Positions 17,930 through 27,880 of a stretch of 64,000 nt of DNA are shown in pieces. Origin of the DNA: G963663365 sp963663365 (lineage in GTDB: Bacteria; Hinthialibacterota; Hinthialibacteria; Hinthialibacterales; G963663365); NCBI GenBank assembly GCA_963663365.2, contig CAXXIH010000003.1:682001-746000 (forward strand). The letters are read 5' to 3'. Positions within the stretch are counted from its first letter, which is position 1; each line of letters opens with the position of its first letter. The notes below the pieces were generated by a model. The model did not search any database. It was not told the DNA's origin and saw only the letters and a program-made list of their open reading frames with translations. The position numbers and the translations under genes are program-made.

Positions 17930-18490
17930 TTATTGTTCCGGTTTTGGGATTTCGATCAAAGCCCGGCGCCAGCCGTCGGACGAGTCGTTCCATTGCCCGA
18001 AGTGGCCATCTTCATCGTCGGTAAAAATAGTTCCCCAATCTTCGGGTCCATTGACATTATTCGGTTCGCCCGGCCCCCAATTGACATAATCGGATATTTC
18101 CCCGTTGATCCAACGCCAGGCTCCATTTTCATTTTTGTAATAGCCGATATGTATTTGTGTTCCGAGCCGGTCAAAGGCATTGGCAAGGATATTGTCCGGA
18201 TTATGTAAGACCGTGTCGCAAATCCATTGGTTTTCTTCCGTATCGTTGATCGTAACCAGATGCCCGCCGAGCGAAACAGCCTTCTCTTCCGCTTTACACC
18301 AGACGCAGGGCTCAAGCATTAAGTAGGTGTGTCCGTTAGATGGATTTACGAATTGTAATTGCGGGCGGATGCCCTCTACAACAAATGTAAAGAGAATGAA
18401 TCCGAAAAGAACAACCAATGCCAGAGCGCCGAGGATAGCAAGCACAATCCTGGCTTTCCGAATTTTGGATGGTCGAATCTCGAACTGCAT
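17930..18490 (-). CDS. Membrane-anchored C-type lectin domain protein
   Basis: A 186-residue protein. A short basic N-terminus is followed by one membrane helix (IVLAILGALALVVLFGFILFTFVV). A C-type-lectin-like domain then runs to the end: HTYLMLEPCVWCKAEEKAVSLGGHLVTI, IGYYKNENGAWRWINGE, NWGPGEPNN with the EPN Ca/sugar motif, and a final GQWND in place of WND. EPN usually goes with mannose-type specificity in animal lectins; the bacterial ligand is unknown. The protein would face the periplasm or cell surface. It heads a minus-strand operon with a propeller-like and an alpha/alpha-barrel protein, which suggests glycan binding next to glycan processing. Its ribosome site is weak. Confidence 0.8.
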   Translation of the reverse strand: MQFEIRPSKIRKARIVLAILGALALVVLFGFILFTFVVEGIRPQLQFVNPSNGHTYLMLEPCVWCKAEEKAVSLGGHLVTINDTEENQWICDTVLHNPDNILANAFDRLGTQIHIGYYKNENGAWRWINGEISDYVNWGPGEPNNVNGPEDWGTIFTDDEDGHFGQWNDSSDGWRRALIEIPKPEQ

Positions 18491-19057
18491 TGCAATAATA
18501 AAAATATCAGGAGATTTTCCCGAGTATCATCGCCTATTTCTATGAATTGCCGCGATCCCCACTTCAGTACAGTCTTTGCTTGCAAAGAATAGGCTATCTT
18601 CTTGTTTGTCTAAGGGTATGACTTTCAGGTGTTGGCTGTAAAGGTGGAAGTTGATCTTGTGAACGTATTGTTCGTCGTTAGGCCGGTTGCAGCATCGTAC
18701 ATTTCGTTATTTCTTAACCGGCATTGATGTCCTTGGGCACTGTATTGGTAACGGAGACGGCGGAGATAGGTGTGTCTAGGCAAGTTTGCGTCAATGGGGG
18801 GGTAACGATATTAGGCAAATTTATCCTATAAATCTGATTCAGGATGTCTCCTAAACAAGAAAACCGGGAAATCACATTTGTAACATTCTTTAGATTTATC
18901 ATTTTTTCCTATTGACATTTTGCTGGTTTAATTTCGAGAATTATTACGGTGAATGGCATGACGTGGGGGATCGCGAGGAGTCATCTTCCCTTTCCTCAAA
19001 AATCTATTTCTTTGGACGGGCCTTGAGTTTGAAATGCAAGGCTGAAGGAGTTGAGAA
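18491..19057. other. Intergenic region, divergent promoters expected
   Basis: This 567-base gap lies between the minus-strand lectin operon and the plus-strand protease gene, so promoters for both should be here. A TTGACA hexamer occurs at 18912-18917 on the plus strand, but no well-spaced -10 box follows. No credible gene is seen; a 62-codon minus frame at 18714-18902 lacks recognisable features. Confidence 0.5.
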
Positions 19058-22000
19058 ATGTATGCAATCCGGAATCCCTATTTTTGTGCACGACGGCCGG
19101 GATCAACTCAATACCATTCAGATTCTAAGTCCATGTTTTTGCTTAAAGCCTTAGGGTACGGATTCGCACTGATTTGTTTTGGGCTGTTCTTTGCGCCGCC
19201 GGTTCATGCGGAGGGCGGCGGTGATATCTCACTCAATGACACAGCCCCGCTCTTTTATCCACTGGATGCGGAATGGACGACAAAGAGAGCACCGCAACAC
19301 GCTCCATGGGTTACCGGCCATTGTTTGGTCCATTTAGATCTACATGTACTGATGGAGGCCGCCGCAGGCAAACGGCAGCAGATTCACTTTAACGTACTTG
19401 GTGAAGACAATCTTATTGGCACGATCAAGACAAAAGTGGTTCGTTCGGCACGCGATTTTACTCTATGCGGATGTCTAAATGAAAATGAGTTGAATGAATT
19501 TACTTTGTCGATCTGCGGCGATGCGGTGATCGGAAGTATTCATGCGCCATCGGGAAGAAATTATGAGATTGGATATCGGGGAAAAGAAATCTTCGAAATA
19601 CGAGAAGTCGATAACACTCAAATCTCAGATATTCCGTCTTACACTCCTACCGATCAAGAAGCCTCTCAATCCGAAGACACGCAACGCTACAAAATACGGA
19701 AGTCGAATGACGATGGAAGCACAATTGATATTATGATTATCTATACGCCGATGGCCCGCACGAACCAAGGCGGGACGGAAGCGATGGAGGCGCTTATCAA
19801 TCTATCGGTCGATCAAACCAATATTGCATTTGGAAATAGTACAATTCTTCCCCGGCTTCGTTTGGTTCACCAGCAAGAAGTCGCCTATACCGAGGCAAGC
19901 GCTATAAAATACGAATATCCCGACGATTACGATTTTGATTATCTAAATCGCACCAACGATCCCTACCTAAACGAAGTTCATACATGGCGGAATGAATACG
20001 GTGCGGATTTGGTTTGTTTTATTAACGGGCGAGACGGCGGCAAAGGAAATGTTTTGAGAAGTTTATCGCCAAGTTTTGAACGGAGTGCTTTTACAATAGT
20101 CGGCTATTCCCGGGCGGCATCCGATTACACACTGGCGCATGAAGTCGGGCATAATTTAGGCTGTAATCACGCCGTAGGAGATCAATGGAGCGAAAATTCG
20201 GAAGGATTGCAGCGAGGCGGTAATGTTATTTACAACTATGCCTATGGATGGCGTTTTGAGGCCGGCGGTGTTCAATATCGGACGATAATGGCCTATCGGC
20301 CGGGGACAATCATTGCGCATTACTCGAATCCGAATGTCTATTATCAAGGTGTCCGCACCGGCGTACCTCTTGGCGATCCGGAAGAGGCGGATAATGCGCG
20401 TACCATCAATCAGACATGCCTTCTGGTGTCTAATTTCAGGTCTTCAATTCCCGGACCGTCCGCGCCAATGAACCTTACAGCGTCCTACGGGACCTCCGAT
20501 AAAGTGATACTGGATTGGCAACCGGTTGCAGGCGCCACCCATTACCGGGTCTATCGCGCGCAGTCGATTTATGATGTCCCGCTTGCCATAACAGAATGGA
20601 TCGAAGCTACGAATTATGAAGATGGCGATATTCCAATCAACATGGATTATTTATATTGGGTGCAGGCGGCCAAAAGCAATACCGGTTCACTATCAGGATC
20701 TTTAAGTGAAAGTGTTTCAGGTTGGCGCAAATTAAGCGCACCCAGCCGTGTTACGGCTACAGATGGCAACTATTCGGATAGAGTCGTAATCACTTGGGGC
20801 AGTGTTGCGGAAGCGACACACTACCGTATATCACGCGCGGAGTCGGGTGATGGCCCCAAGACAGCGCTTTCGGGGTGGATCACGGTACGAAATTACACGG
20901 ATGTGCCCCCTGAGTCTCAGAAAGGTTACTATTATTATGTTCAGGCGGCTAAAGGGGCCGACGGCATCAGCGCGGGAGTCTACAGTGAATCGGAGAGTGG
21001 TTGGCGAAAGATGCTGGCGCCGCAGATCAGCGCTTCGGATGGCACTTCGGCGGAGGGTATTGATCTTCAGTGGTCCGCACGGACCGATGCCACGCATTAC
21101 CGTGTTTACCGTTCACTATCTACCGATGGCACAAAAACGCCGATCACCGATTGGCAGACTGCTTTGAGTTATCAAGACCGTGATGTGGAGTACTGCACAA
21201 TATACTACTACTGGCTCATGGCTGCCACAAACTCATATGGTTTTGATGGCACGGAATTCAGCCAGCCGGATAGCGGATGGCGGGCGCTGGCCTATCCGGC
21301 GGCTCCTTATGCGAGCGATGGCAGCAATGAGGCGGCTGTATCCATTGGTTGGGATGCTATAGACGGGGCCAATTATTACCGTGTTTATCGTTCTACATCA
21401 TCAAGTCCATCTCTTGCAACACATATAAGCAATTGGATTACACAGACAAGTTATGACGATACCAGCGCGATGCCGGGAGAAACGTATTATTATTTTGTGG
21501 AAGCATCAACTGAGATCGATTCCTCTTATGCAACAGGTCTTAGCAGTGGGGATTCAGGCTGGAGAAAATATGCGACCCCCGAAGCCCCCGATGCATCCGA
21601 TGGGCTTTATATGGACCGGATTCATGTTACATGGAGCTCGGTATGGGGGGCGACCTATTACCGTCTCTACCGCGCGAGTTCTCCTGCTGATACTCCGATT
21701 CCTATAACACCATGGAGGACACAACAAACATATGACGATACCAGCGTTGTGCAGGGAGAGAATGTTTACTATTGGGTTCAAGCGGCGGCCAATAGCAGCG
21801 GGAAAAATCCCAGCGATTTAAGTCCTATGGACGGTGGCTCAACCGGAATCACTCCTCCGAAAAATGTTGTTGCAACTAACGGAACTGAGAGCAATAAAGT
21901 TGTTATTCAATGGAGCCGTCTGCAAGGAACATATTATTATCAAGTTTACCGTTCGGATACCATAGATGGTGAAAAGAAATCCATCACCGGTTGGGTGCAA

Positions 22001-23878
22001 CAGGCGGAGCGTTATGACGATGGAAATGCGCGCGCAGGCGAAATTTATTATTACTGGGTTAAAGTGTCTTCCGATGCCAACGGTACAATCCAGAGTGCTT
22101 TCAGCAATTCGGATATTGGGTATCGTTATCTTCCTCCGCCAACCGGTGTGACCGCCAGTGATGGCGTCTATTTGGGGATGGTGCATGTGGAATGGGATTC
22201 GATGGAAGGCGCTACACATTATATGGTCTTTCGGGCCGACGGCCCCAACGAAAGTCCGGTATTGATCCAAACTTGGCAGCAGCAGACTTATTTTGAGGAT
22301 ACGGATGTTGTGGCCGGTCATACCTATTACTACACGGTGAAATCGGCGGGAAACAGCAGCGGGGCCGGTATCAGCAGTCCCAGCCAGGCAAACGGTGGTT
22401 TCAGCATGTTGCCGCCGCCATATAATGTTGCCGCTTCAAACGGGGCTTATAGCAGTAAAATCCGGGTTACCTGGCAAAGTTCCGAAGAGGCTTATTATTT
22501 CCAGATTTTCCGTTCCGATTCTCCTGACGGTGAAGCCGTGGCTCTCAATGAGCTGGCGCGTATTACCTATTTTGACGACACCGATATTCAACCGGGAAGA
22601 TTTTATTATTACCGTGTAAAAGCGGCCCGGGGTTCCACCGGATATGGTGAGACTAATTTGAGCGAAGCCGATATGGGATGGCTTTCACCTCCCACACCGG
22701 AACATCCTACCGCCTCTGATTTCGAGTATCCCGACAAAGTGGTTGTTACATGGAAGCCTCTGATCGAAGGACTTTATTATCAGGTGTATCGCGCAGCTCA
22801 AAGCGGCGGCGAAAAGATTGCTGTTAGCGGCTGGCAAACGGATCTTGTTTTTGAAGATACCGGCACCGAACCGGGGATTATGCAGTATTACTATCTGCGT
22901 GCTTCAGGCACCAGCCAGGGGACCAATCCCAGCGAATATAGTATGGGTAATGGAGGTACGCGCACGATGACGCCTCCCGCGTCGATATGGACTTCACAAG
23001 GAATTTATGCCGACAAAGTCCAAGTCACATGGGGCCAAGTTGATAATGCCATCTATTACCAGCTCTATCGTTCAGAATCATTGGAAGGCGAGAAAACACC
23101 GGTTACGGATTGGCAACGGCTTACACGCCATGAAGATACCGAAGTGAATCCTTATACGGTTTATTATTACTGGGTGAAAGCCGCTCGAGGTTTCACGGGA
23201 TACGGACAGACCGAATTCAGCCTATCCAATCAGGGATGGTTGAAATGTGATCCTCCGGCTGAGATTACGGCCAGTGATGGAACGCACTCCGACCAAATTC
23301 ATATCACCTGGGATCCGGTTGCGCCCAATCTGTTTTATCGTGTCTATCGTTCCGACTCCATTTATGGAGACCAGACGCCACTGGCGGATTGGCAACCCTC
23401 GGTTGAGTATAGCGACACTGGGACACAACCCGGGCAGACGCATTATTATTGGATTTCGACCGCCTTTATGCCTGATGGCGCGGGAGCGGGCGATTTCAGC
23501 ATGCCGGATACGGGGTGGCGTTATATTGAAGTTCCTGATGCGCCCGGTAATCCGGCGCCTGCCGATGGGGCCACCGATGTGCTGGTTGGCACGGATTTCG
23601 ATTGGACAGACTGCCAGCGGGCTGACTTTTATAACGTGCGCATTTGGATTACCGGATCTTCGGAGGTGTTGGGAAAGATCGCTTCCGAGCCGCCTCCCAA
23701 TCCGGAATTTAACGGTTTGGAGGAAAGTTCACTGCAATTGAGTGAACCTCTTGAACCGGGCATATCGTATTCTTGGCAGGCGTTTGCCTGGAATATGAGC
23801 GGAAAAACCGCCGGACCGGTTTGGCAATTCACGACCAAAGAAGAGGATACGTCTGTACAGGACTGGATGCTTCATTGA
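19058..23878 (+). CDS. Secreted metzincin-type metalloprotease with ~12 fibronectin-III-like repeats
   Basis: A 1606-residue exported protein. A GAAGGAG site seven bases before ATG 19058 supports this start, with a hydrophobic leader at about residues 26-51; an alternative ATG lies at 19133. The catalytic part contains the zinc motif H361-E-V-G-H-N-L-G-C-N-H371 with E362 as base, the extended HExxHxxGxxH of metzincins (reprolysin-like). It also has VDIMIIYTP-like strands and a Met-turn candidate (TIMAY). From about residue 465, eleven tandem repeats of roughly 92 residues follow, each with a W near the start of the second strand, (H/Y)YRVYR, and a YYYWVxA strand. A more divergent twelfth repeat and the tail TSVQDWMLH close the protein. 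The repeats probably bind or space the protease on the cell surface or matrix. Substrate unknown. Confidence 0.85.
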   Translation: MYAIRNPYFCARRPGSTQYHSDSKSMFLLKALGYGFALICFGLFFAPPVHAEGGGDISLNDTAPLFYPLDAEWTTKRAPQHAPWVTGHCLVHLDLHVLMEAAAGKRQQIHFNVLGEDNLIGTIKTKVVRSARDFTLCGCLNENELNEFTLSICGDAVIGSIHAPSGRNYEIGYRGKEIFEIREVDNTQISDIPSYTPTDQEASQSEDTQRYKIRKSNDDGSTIDIMIIYTPMARTNQGGTEAMEALINLSVDQTNIAFGNSTILPRLRLVHQQEVAYTEASAIKYEYPDDYDFDYLNRTNDPYLNEVHTWRNEYGADLVCFINGRDGGKGNVLRSLSPSFERSAFTIVGYSRAASDYTLAHEVGHNLGCNHAVGDQWSENSEGLQRGGNVIYNYAYGWRFEAGGVQYRTIMAYRPGTIIAHYSNPNVYYQGVRTGVPLGDPEEADNARTINQTCLLVSNFRSSIPGPSAPMNLTASYGTSDKVILDWQPVAGATHYRVYRAQSIYDVPLAITEWIEATNYEDGDIPINMDYLYWVQAAKSNTGSLSGSLSESVSGWRKLSAPSRVTATDGNYSDRVVITWGSVAEATHYRISRAESGDGPKTALSGWITVRNYTDVPPESQKGYYYYVQAAKGADGISAGVYSESESGWRKMLAPQISASDGTSAEGIDLQWSARTDATHYRVYRSLSTDGTKTPITDWQTALSYQDRDVEYCTIYYYWLMAATNSYGFDGTEFSQPDSGWRALAYPAAPYASDGSNEAAVSIGWDAIDGANYYRVYRSTSSSPSLATHISNWITQTSYDDTSAMPGETYYYFVEASTEIDSSYATGLSSGDSGWRKYATPEAPDASDGLYMDRIHVTWSSVWGATYYRLYRASSPADTPIPITPWRTQQTYDDTSVVQGENVYYWVQAAANSSGKNPSDLSPMDGGSTGITPPKNVVATNGTESNKVVIQWSRLQGTYYYQVYRSDTIDGEKKSITGWVQQAERYDDGNARAGEIYYYWVKVSSDANGTIQSAFSNSDIGYRYLPPPTGVTASDGVYLGMVHVEWDSMEGATHYMVFRADGPNESPVLIQTWQQQTYFEDTDVVAGHTYYYTVKSAGNSSGAGISSPSQANGGFSMLPPPYNVAASNGAYSSKIRVTWQSSEEAYYFQIFRSDSPDGEAVALNELARITYFDDTDIQPGRFYYYRVKAARGSTGYGETNLSEADMGWLSPPTPEHPTASDFEYPDKVVVTWKPLIEGLYYQVYRAAQSGGEKIAVSGWQTDLVFEDTGTEPGIMQYYYLRASGTSQGTNPSEYSMGNGGTRTMTPPASIWTSQGIYADKVQVTWGQVDNAIYYQLYRSESLEGEKTPVTDWQRLTRHEDTEVNPYTVYYYWVKAARGFTGYGQTEFSLSNQGWLKCDPPAEITASDGTHSDQIHITWDPVAPNLFYRVYRSDSIYGDQTPLADWQPSVEYSDTGTQPGQTHYYWISTAFMPDGAGAGDFSMPDTGWRYIEVPDAPGNPAPADGATDVLVGTDFDWTDCQRADFYNVRIWITGSSEVLGKIASEPPPNPEFNGLEESSLQLSEPLEPGISYSWQAFAWNMSGKTAGPVWQFTTKEEDTSVQDWMLH

Positions 23879-23897
23879 TCCGGGAATGGCCGGAATC

Positions 23898-26858
23898 TCA
23901 AAGTTGAAGGGCCTTTTCGACTTCTGCGAGGATTTGAGTATCGTCAGCCAGTGTGGAGAGCAATCTGCCGTCTTTCCCGATTAAGAGCGCGGCCGGCTTT
24001 CCCTGAATCGCAAGACGTTCGAGCACATTGCCGTTGGCAAGAGCGCGTAAGAAGCATTGTTTCCAGGGGATATTGTTTTCCTTGATGAATTCTTCCAACA
24101 GATGCTTCTGGTCATCGCGCGCCATGCCTAAAATGACGAGGTCATCCTGTTGCTTGTATTTTTCGAAGATTTCCTGCAGACGCGGGATGCGTGATTTACA
24201 GCGTTCGCACAAACTCGCCCAAAATTCCAACAACACGACTTTTCCCCGCAACTCCTGCATATGGATCGTCTCTCCATCGAGGGTTTGAAACTCTATGTCG
24301 GGGATTGGCTCACCGATTCCGAGTGCTTGAGTGATTGTGCAGTTAACAGTTCCAATATCGAGTGGCGGACGGTCAATTTCATCCGCCAGTTCAGGCACCG
24401 TAAATTCATGTTCCGCGACCACAAAGGACTCCATTTCTGTACAAGAATGTTCGCCGGACATCTGTGGGTCGCCTAATTCGATGGTAAGCCGGTAGGAGCC
24501 GGCTGGAATTTCCAGGCTTCGGAATGTGCCGTCAGGATACACATTGCACAGATACATAGGGTGGTCTGTATCGATCCCTCTTGTAGTTTGAGGCGTGTTG
24601 GATGGTTGAGATGAAGATTGATTGCGGGCAATTGTGGCGTTGGCGTATTTCCATTGGATTTCATCGCCATTGGCCGCTAGAAGTTGCCCTACGATCGGGC
24701 GCCCCGGCTCGCCAATTGCGATATTCGCTGTTTCTCCGGATTGCAGAGTCAGGAGTTGGGTATGACTATATCGGTTGGAAGTATCCGAATCCTCAACAGG
24801 GAAAAATCTGCCAAAGAATCGCATTCTGCCGAAAGGACGCATTCCACCAAAAGGCTGCATCGCGCCGGAAGGCAAAAGTCCGATGTAGTACTCGCCCGGA
24901 ACAACATGCGGAAATCGGAACTTACCGTGCTGTTCGGTTTCAGTCGTATAATGAATGCCTGCATATGGGTTGCCAGGCACAAACGGCTTCAAACTGCGGA
25001 TTGCGATTGTTTGATTGATATGGGACAGACCGTTGATATCCAAACGTCCTTCAACACATGCCCAAGGTGTTAACTGAATTTCTATTGGATAATCGGAAAA
25101 CGGCGATTCCACCCATGCACAACCGTCATCGTGATCAACGAAGATTGCATATGGATCGGCAGGCGGCGCAAATGAAAAATGCCCTTCTTCATCCGTTCGG
25201 GTCATTCTTTCTTCGCCTGAGTGAAAGCGATCTGAAATTTGATTGCTTTCATTCGAATTATAGATAACGATCCTTGCTTCATTTGCGGGAAGGCCATCGG
25301 ACATGCGTACAATGCCTTCAGGCCATTCCATTTTTTTCAATTGAAAATCGAATTTCTGAGGTTCCTCGCTCAGGCAAAAGACAGGGGATATCTCGGATTG
25401 ATAGCCTCGTGCATCAATCCGTAGCACACGGCTTTCGGCCTGTTGACCGTACATGACCGTAGACCGGTCAATAATTTCAAAGAAACCGTACGTATTATTC
25501 TGTGAGCCGTACCGCCCGTTTGGCGGACCACTTCTGTCATTTGGTGAACGATTTCTACCGTTTGGCGGGCGATTCCTGAAACGATTCATCCAATAGGTGC
25601 CGGAAGGGAGTTTGATTCCTTGGATCGTCTGGAAATCTCGAATTGGCTCGCCGGTCTCTGCATCCAGAACCGTCCCGGTGATTACGCTTGGCCGTTTTAG
25701 AGTGATGACATGTTCCTCTTTGCCGGGAATGGCCTCATAGCCATAGACATCTCGAAAGTCTCTTGTTGATATCCGCAATTGAACCGCATCTGCAGGCGCA
25801 TTTTCCCAACGGAACCGTCCGTCTTCACCTGTTTCCATTTCCCAAGCGAGCGTTCTTTCATCCTGCCACTCATCGACTCTGACTCTCGCACCAAGGACGG
25901 GATTGTCATCGCTGTCGACGATGAGTCCGCAAAGAAGATGCGGCTCCCCAAGTTCGAAATCGACTTTCAAACCGCTGTCACCGATGAGCAAACGTTCACA
26001 ACGGGGAGAATGACCGGGAGCCTCCACGGTCAATGTGTACCAACCGGTCCGCAAATTATCGAATATGTAATGTCCGTTACTGTCCGATGCGATTAAATCT
26101 TCTTCCTGGTTTTGTCTGCGGTAACGGCCCATAAACACAGATGCGCCGGCTATCGGTTTTCCGCTCGTATCCCGGATGATTCCTTCAATAAAAGCCCCCT
26201 TCCGCATTGTGTGGATTGCGGTCAATTTTTTCAAAGATTCGACATCTTGGGGTTCGTAGTCTATATCACCAAGAAAATCCGGATGGTTGAACCGGGTTGC
26301 GATTTTATTGGCATCCTCCGGGACATCGTTGTATTGCCAGAAGCCATCAGTATCCGTAATGGCAATCCTATCTGCTACATGATAATGCGTTCGTAATGGA
26401 TAAGGTTTCCCGGCAAAAACGACATCGACTTCCACGCCGCCGATGGGATGGCCTTCTTCATCAATCACTTGGCCGCCAATTGGGGCTGTCGGCGCCAATT
26501 CGATGATGAACCTGCCGGGAATCGGATCTTCATTTGCAAGGCCTTGCCAGTAGGCTCTGGCTGATGCATAGCCATTGGCGGCCACCAAAATCTCCAAAGG
26601 GGTGGTTTCTTTCCAGGGGGCTACTATCGTGCAATGACCGTCACGATCTGTTGTATATTCAAATTGTTGTTTGAAGGTTTCGGCGCTAACGGCCGCGTTT
26701 GCCAGCGGGCTGCCGTTGCTCCGGTCGACAACCTGTAGTTCCATCCGGATCGTTTGAACCGCCGATCCGCAAAAATAGACAGCGAGAATGGCCAGACTCG
26801 CCACAAAAGCCGCCAATATCCAAATCCAACCCATTATCAACAAACGTCCAGTGCGCAT
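23898..26858 (-). CDS. Large TlpA-like thioredoxin protein with carboxypeptidase-regulatory-like domains
   Basis: A 986-residue membrane-anchored protein. One N-terminal helix (IWILAAFVASLAILAVYFCG) is followed by a long run of carboxypeptidase-regulatory-like (transthyretin-fold) modules, recognisable by G.V.DE.G.PI.GV/A strands at roughly residues 40-830. A low-complexity insert rich in PPNGR lies near residues 440-470. The C-terminal 140 residues are a redoxin/TlpA domain with GKVVLLEFWASLCERCK, giving a C884-x-x-C887 pair, and IQGKPAALLIGKDG with the cis-Pro loop. TlpA domains reduce disulfides in the periplasm; the long repeat stalk could place the redox domain away from the membrane. 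It converges on the metalloprotease gene, only 19 bases apart. Confidence 0.8.
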   Translation of the reverse strand: MRTGRLLIMGWIWILAAFVASLAILAVYFCGSAVQTIRMELQVVDRSNGSPLANAAVSAETFKQQFEYTTDRDGHCTIVAPWKETTPLEILVAANGYASARAYWQGLANEDPIPGRFIIELAPTAPIGGQVIDEEGHPIGGVEVDVVFAGKPYPLRTHYHVADRIAITDTDGFWQYNDVPEDANKIATRFNHPDFLGDIDYEPQDVESLKKLTAIHTMRKGAFIEGIIRDTSGKPIAGASVFMGRYRRQNQEEDLIASDSNGHYIFDNLRTGWYTLTVEAPGHSPRCERLLIGDSGLKVDFELGEPHLLCGLIVDSDDNPVLGARVRVDEWQDERTLAWEMETGEDGRFRWENAPADAVQLRISTRDFRDVYGYEAIPGKEEHVITLKRPSVITGTVLDAETGEPIRDFQTIQGIKLPSGTYWMNRFRNRPPNGRNRSPNDRSGPPNGRYGSQNNTYGFFEIIDRSTVMYGQQAESRVLRIDARGYQSEISPVFCLSEEPQKFDFQLKKMEWPEGIVRMSDGLPANEARIVIYNSNESNQISDRFHSGEERMTRTDEEGHFSFAPPADPYAIFVDHDDGCAWVESPFSDYPIEIQLTPWACVEGRLDINGLSHINQTIAIRSLKPFVPGNPYAGIHYTTETEQHGKFRFPHVVPGEYYIGLLPSGAMQPFGGMRPFGRMRFFGRFFPVEDSDTSNRYSHTQLLTLQSGETANIAIGEPGRPIVGQLLAANGDEIQWKYANATIARNQSSSQPSNTPQTTRGIDTDHPMYLCNVYPDGTFRSLEIPAGSYRLTIELGDPQMSGEHSCTEMESFVVAEHEFTVPELADEIDRPPLDIGTVNCTITQALGIGEPIPDIEFQTLDGETIHMQELRGKVVLLEFWASLCERCKSRIPRLQEIFEKYKQQDDLVILGMARDDQKHLLEEFIKENNIPWKQCFLRALANGNVLERLAIQGKPAALLIGKDGRLLSTLADDTQILAEVEKALQL

Positions 26859-27298
26859 ACGTACAAATCATCCTTAGAAAGAAAAACTCCAAACCGTCAG
26901 AAATATTTTGTAAGCATTAGTAAAGAGAGGTCTGCGGCGCCATTCAAGGAACCTGAAAAAGACAGCCCGGAGAGACGCAGATGGCGATAGTACCCAGCCG
27001 TACTGTTGGTGCACGATGAAAAGCGTTAAACGTTATTGACGTGCGTCGTCATACATGGCTCAGTGAGGCAGTTGAGTTATCCAGCCAATATTTCTAATCG
27101 CCTGATGGCAAGCGAATCCACTCCTTTATCCCGGGAGGCGAAGGCCCTGTTTCCTGGGATATGGAGCTTTTTGGGTTGTAGATAGATGAATTGTCTGAAA
27201 TCATTCTCGCAAGGATGAGGTTGAACAACTTGCTCGACAATGCGGGAATGGAGGCTGTAAAATGCCGTTGGGGAGACAGCAGCGAAGGGAGTTATTTG
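26859..27298. other. Intergenic region with possible structured leader of the pseudopilin gene
   Basis: No coding gene is supported. At 27127-27161 a ten-pair stem (TATCCCGGGA with TCCTGGGATA, one G-U pair) encloses GGCGAAGGCCCTGTT. A smaller GCC-TGAT-GGC hairpin precedes it at about 27100. The segment 27080-27290 leads directly into the downstream gene and could be a structured 5' untranslated region. I cannot match it to a known riboswitch class. Confidence 0.35.
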
Positions 27299-27877
27299 AT
27301 GAGTAGATCCCTGCGGCATGCCTTTACGCTTATTGAGTTGCTTATTGTTGTGGCCATTATCGGTATTCTTGCGGCGATTGCCGTACCGAACTTTCTACAA
27401 GCAAAAATGCGCGCCACACTCACCCGTGTATTGGCTGATATGGTGGCCTATGAAAAAGCGTACGAAATGTACCGTCTGGATGAAGGCTCTTATCCCCCCC
27501 ACGATGGTGGGCATCCCAAATGGCAGAATCGATATATCACCACGCCCATCGCCTATTTTCCTAGCGTCCCGTTAGATGAGTTTCAAAAAGATATCGATTT
27601 TCGCTTTGATACCGGTGCTGCGGCCTATGCCTACACACATGGTGAGTTTCATGCCGATCCATGTCCGGGCGGGCGCCTGATTCAAGATCCGATTCTCTAT
27701 CAACGGGCTAAGGATTGTAGAACCGTTTGGTCATCCGGCAGTCTCCTGTCGGTAACGAAATCCTATTTTTGGAGTCCCGGTCCGAATTTCAAACACGATT
27801 CCAGCAAAAACATCATCTATGACATTAGCAATGGTCTGGTGAGTGCCGGGGATATTGTTCGTTTGATCGGAGGCTAG
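27299..27877 (+). CDS. Type II secretion-like pseudopilin (prepilin N-methylation signal)
   Basis: A 193-residue protein beginning MSRSLRHAFTLIELLIVVA. The short basic leader, the A/F cleavage site, the Glu at +5 and the hydrophobic helix are the class III prepilin signal cut by PilD-type peptidase. A conserved helix (VLADMVAYEKAYEMYRLDEG) and a C-terminal beta region follow, as in the pseudopilin-like proteins common in planctomycete-like genomes (DUF1559 or relatives). ATG 27299 is chosen because AAGGGA lies seven bases upstream and the leader then has normal length. No secretion-system core genes are near. Its stop codon lies three bases before the left att-like repeat of the tRNA-Leu island. 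Confidence 0.85.
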   Translation: MSRSLRHAFTLIELLIVVAIIGILAAIAVPNFLQAKMRATLTRVLADMVAYEKAYEMYRLDEGSYPPHDGGHPKWQNRYITTPIAYFPSVPLDEFQKDIDFRFDTGAAAYAYTHGEFHADPCPGGRLIQDPILYQRAKDCRTVWSSGSLLSVTKSYFWSPGPNFKHDSSKNIIYDISNGLVSAGDIVRLIGG

Positions 27878-27880
27878 CGG

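Noticed and set aside
18714..18902. 62-codon minus-strand frame between the lectin and protease genes
   Set aside because: No motif, no ribosome site, and position fits a divergent promoter region.
20460..23520. Possible CRISPR-like or tandem DNA repeats in the protease gene
   Set aside because: The ~276-base periodicity is protein-level (Fn3-like modules); the DNA copies have diverged and there are no identical repeats with unique spacers. No CRISPR array was seen anywhere in the window.
27077..27319. 80-codon minus-strand frame upstream of the pseudopilin
   Set aside because: No ribosome site or recognised motif, and it lies opposite a likely leader with hairpins; treated as non-coding.
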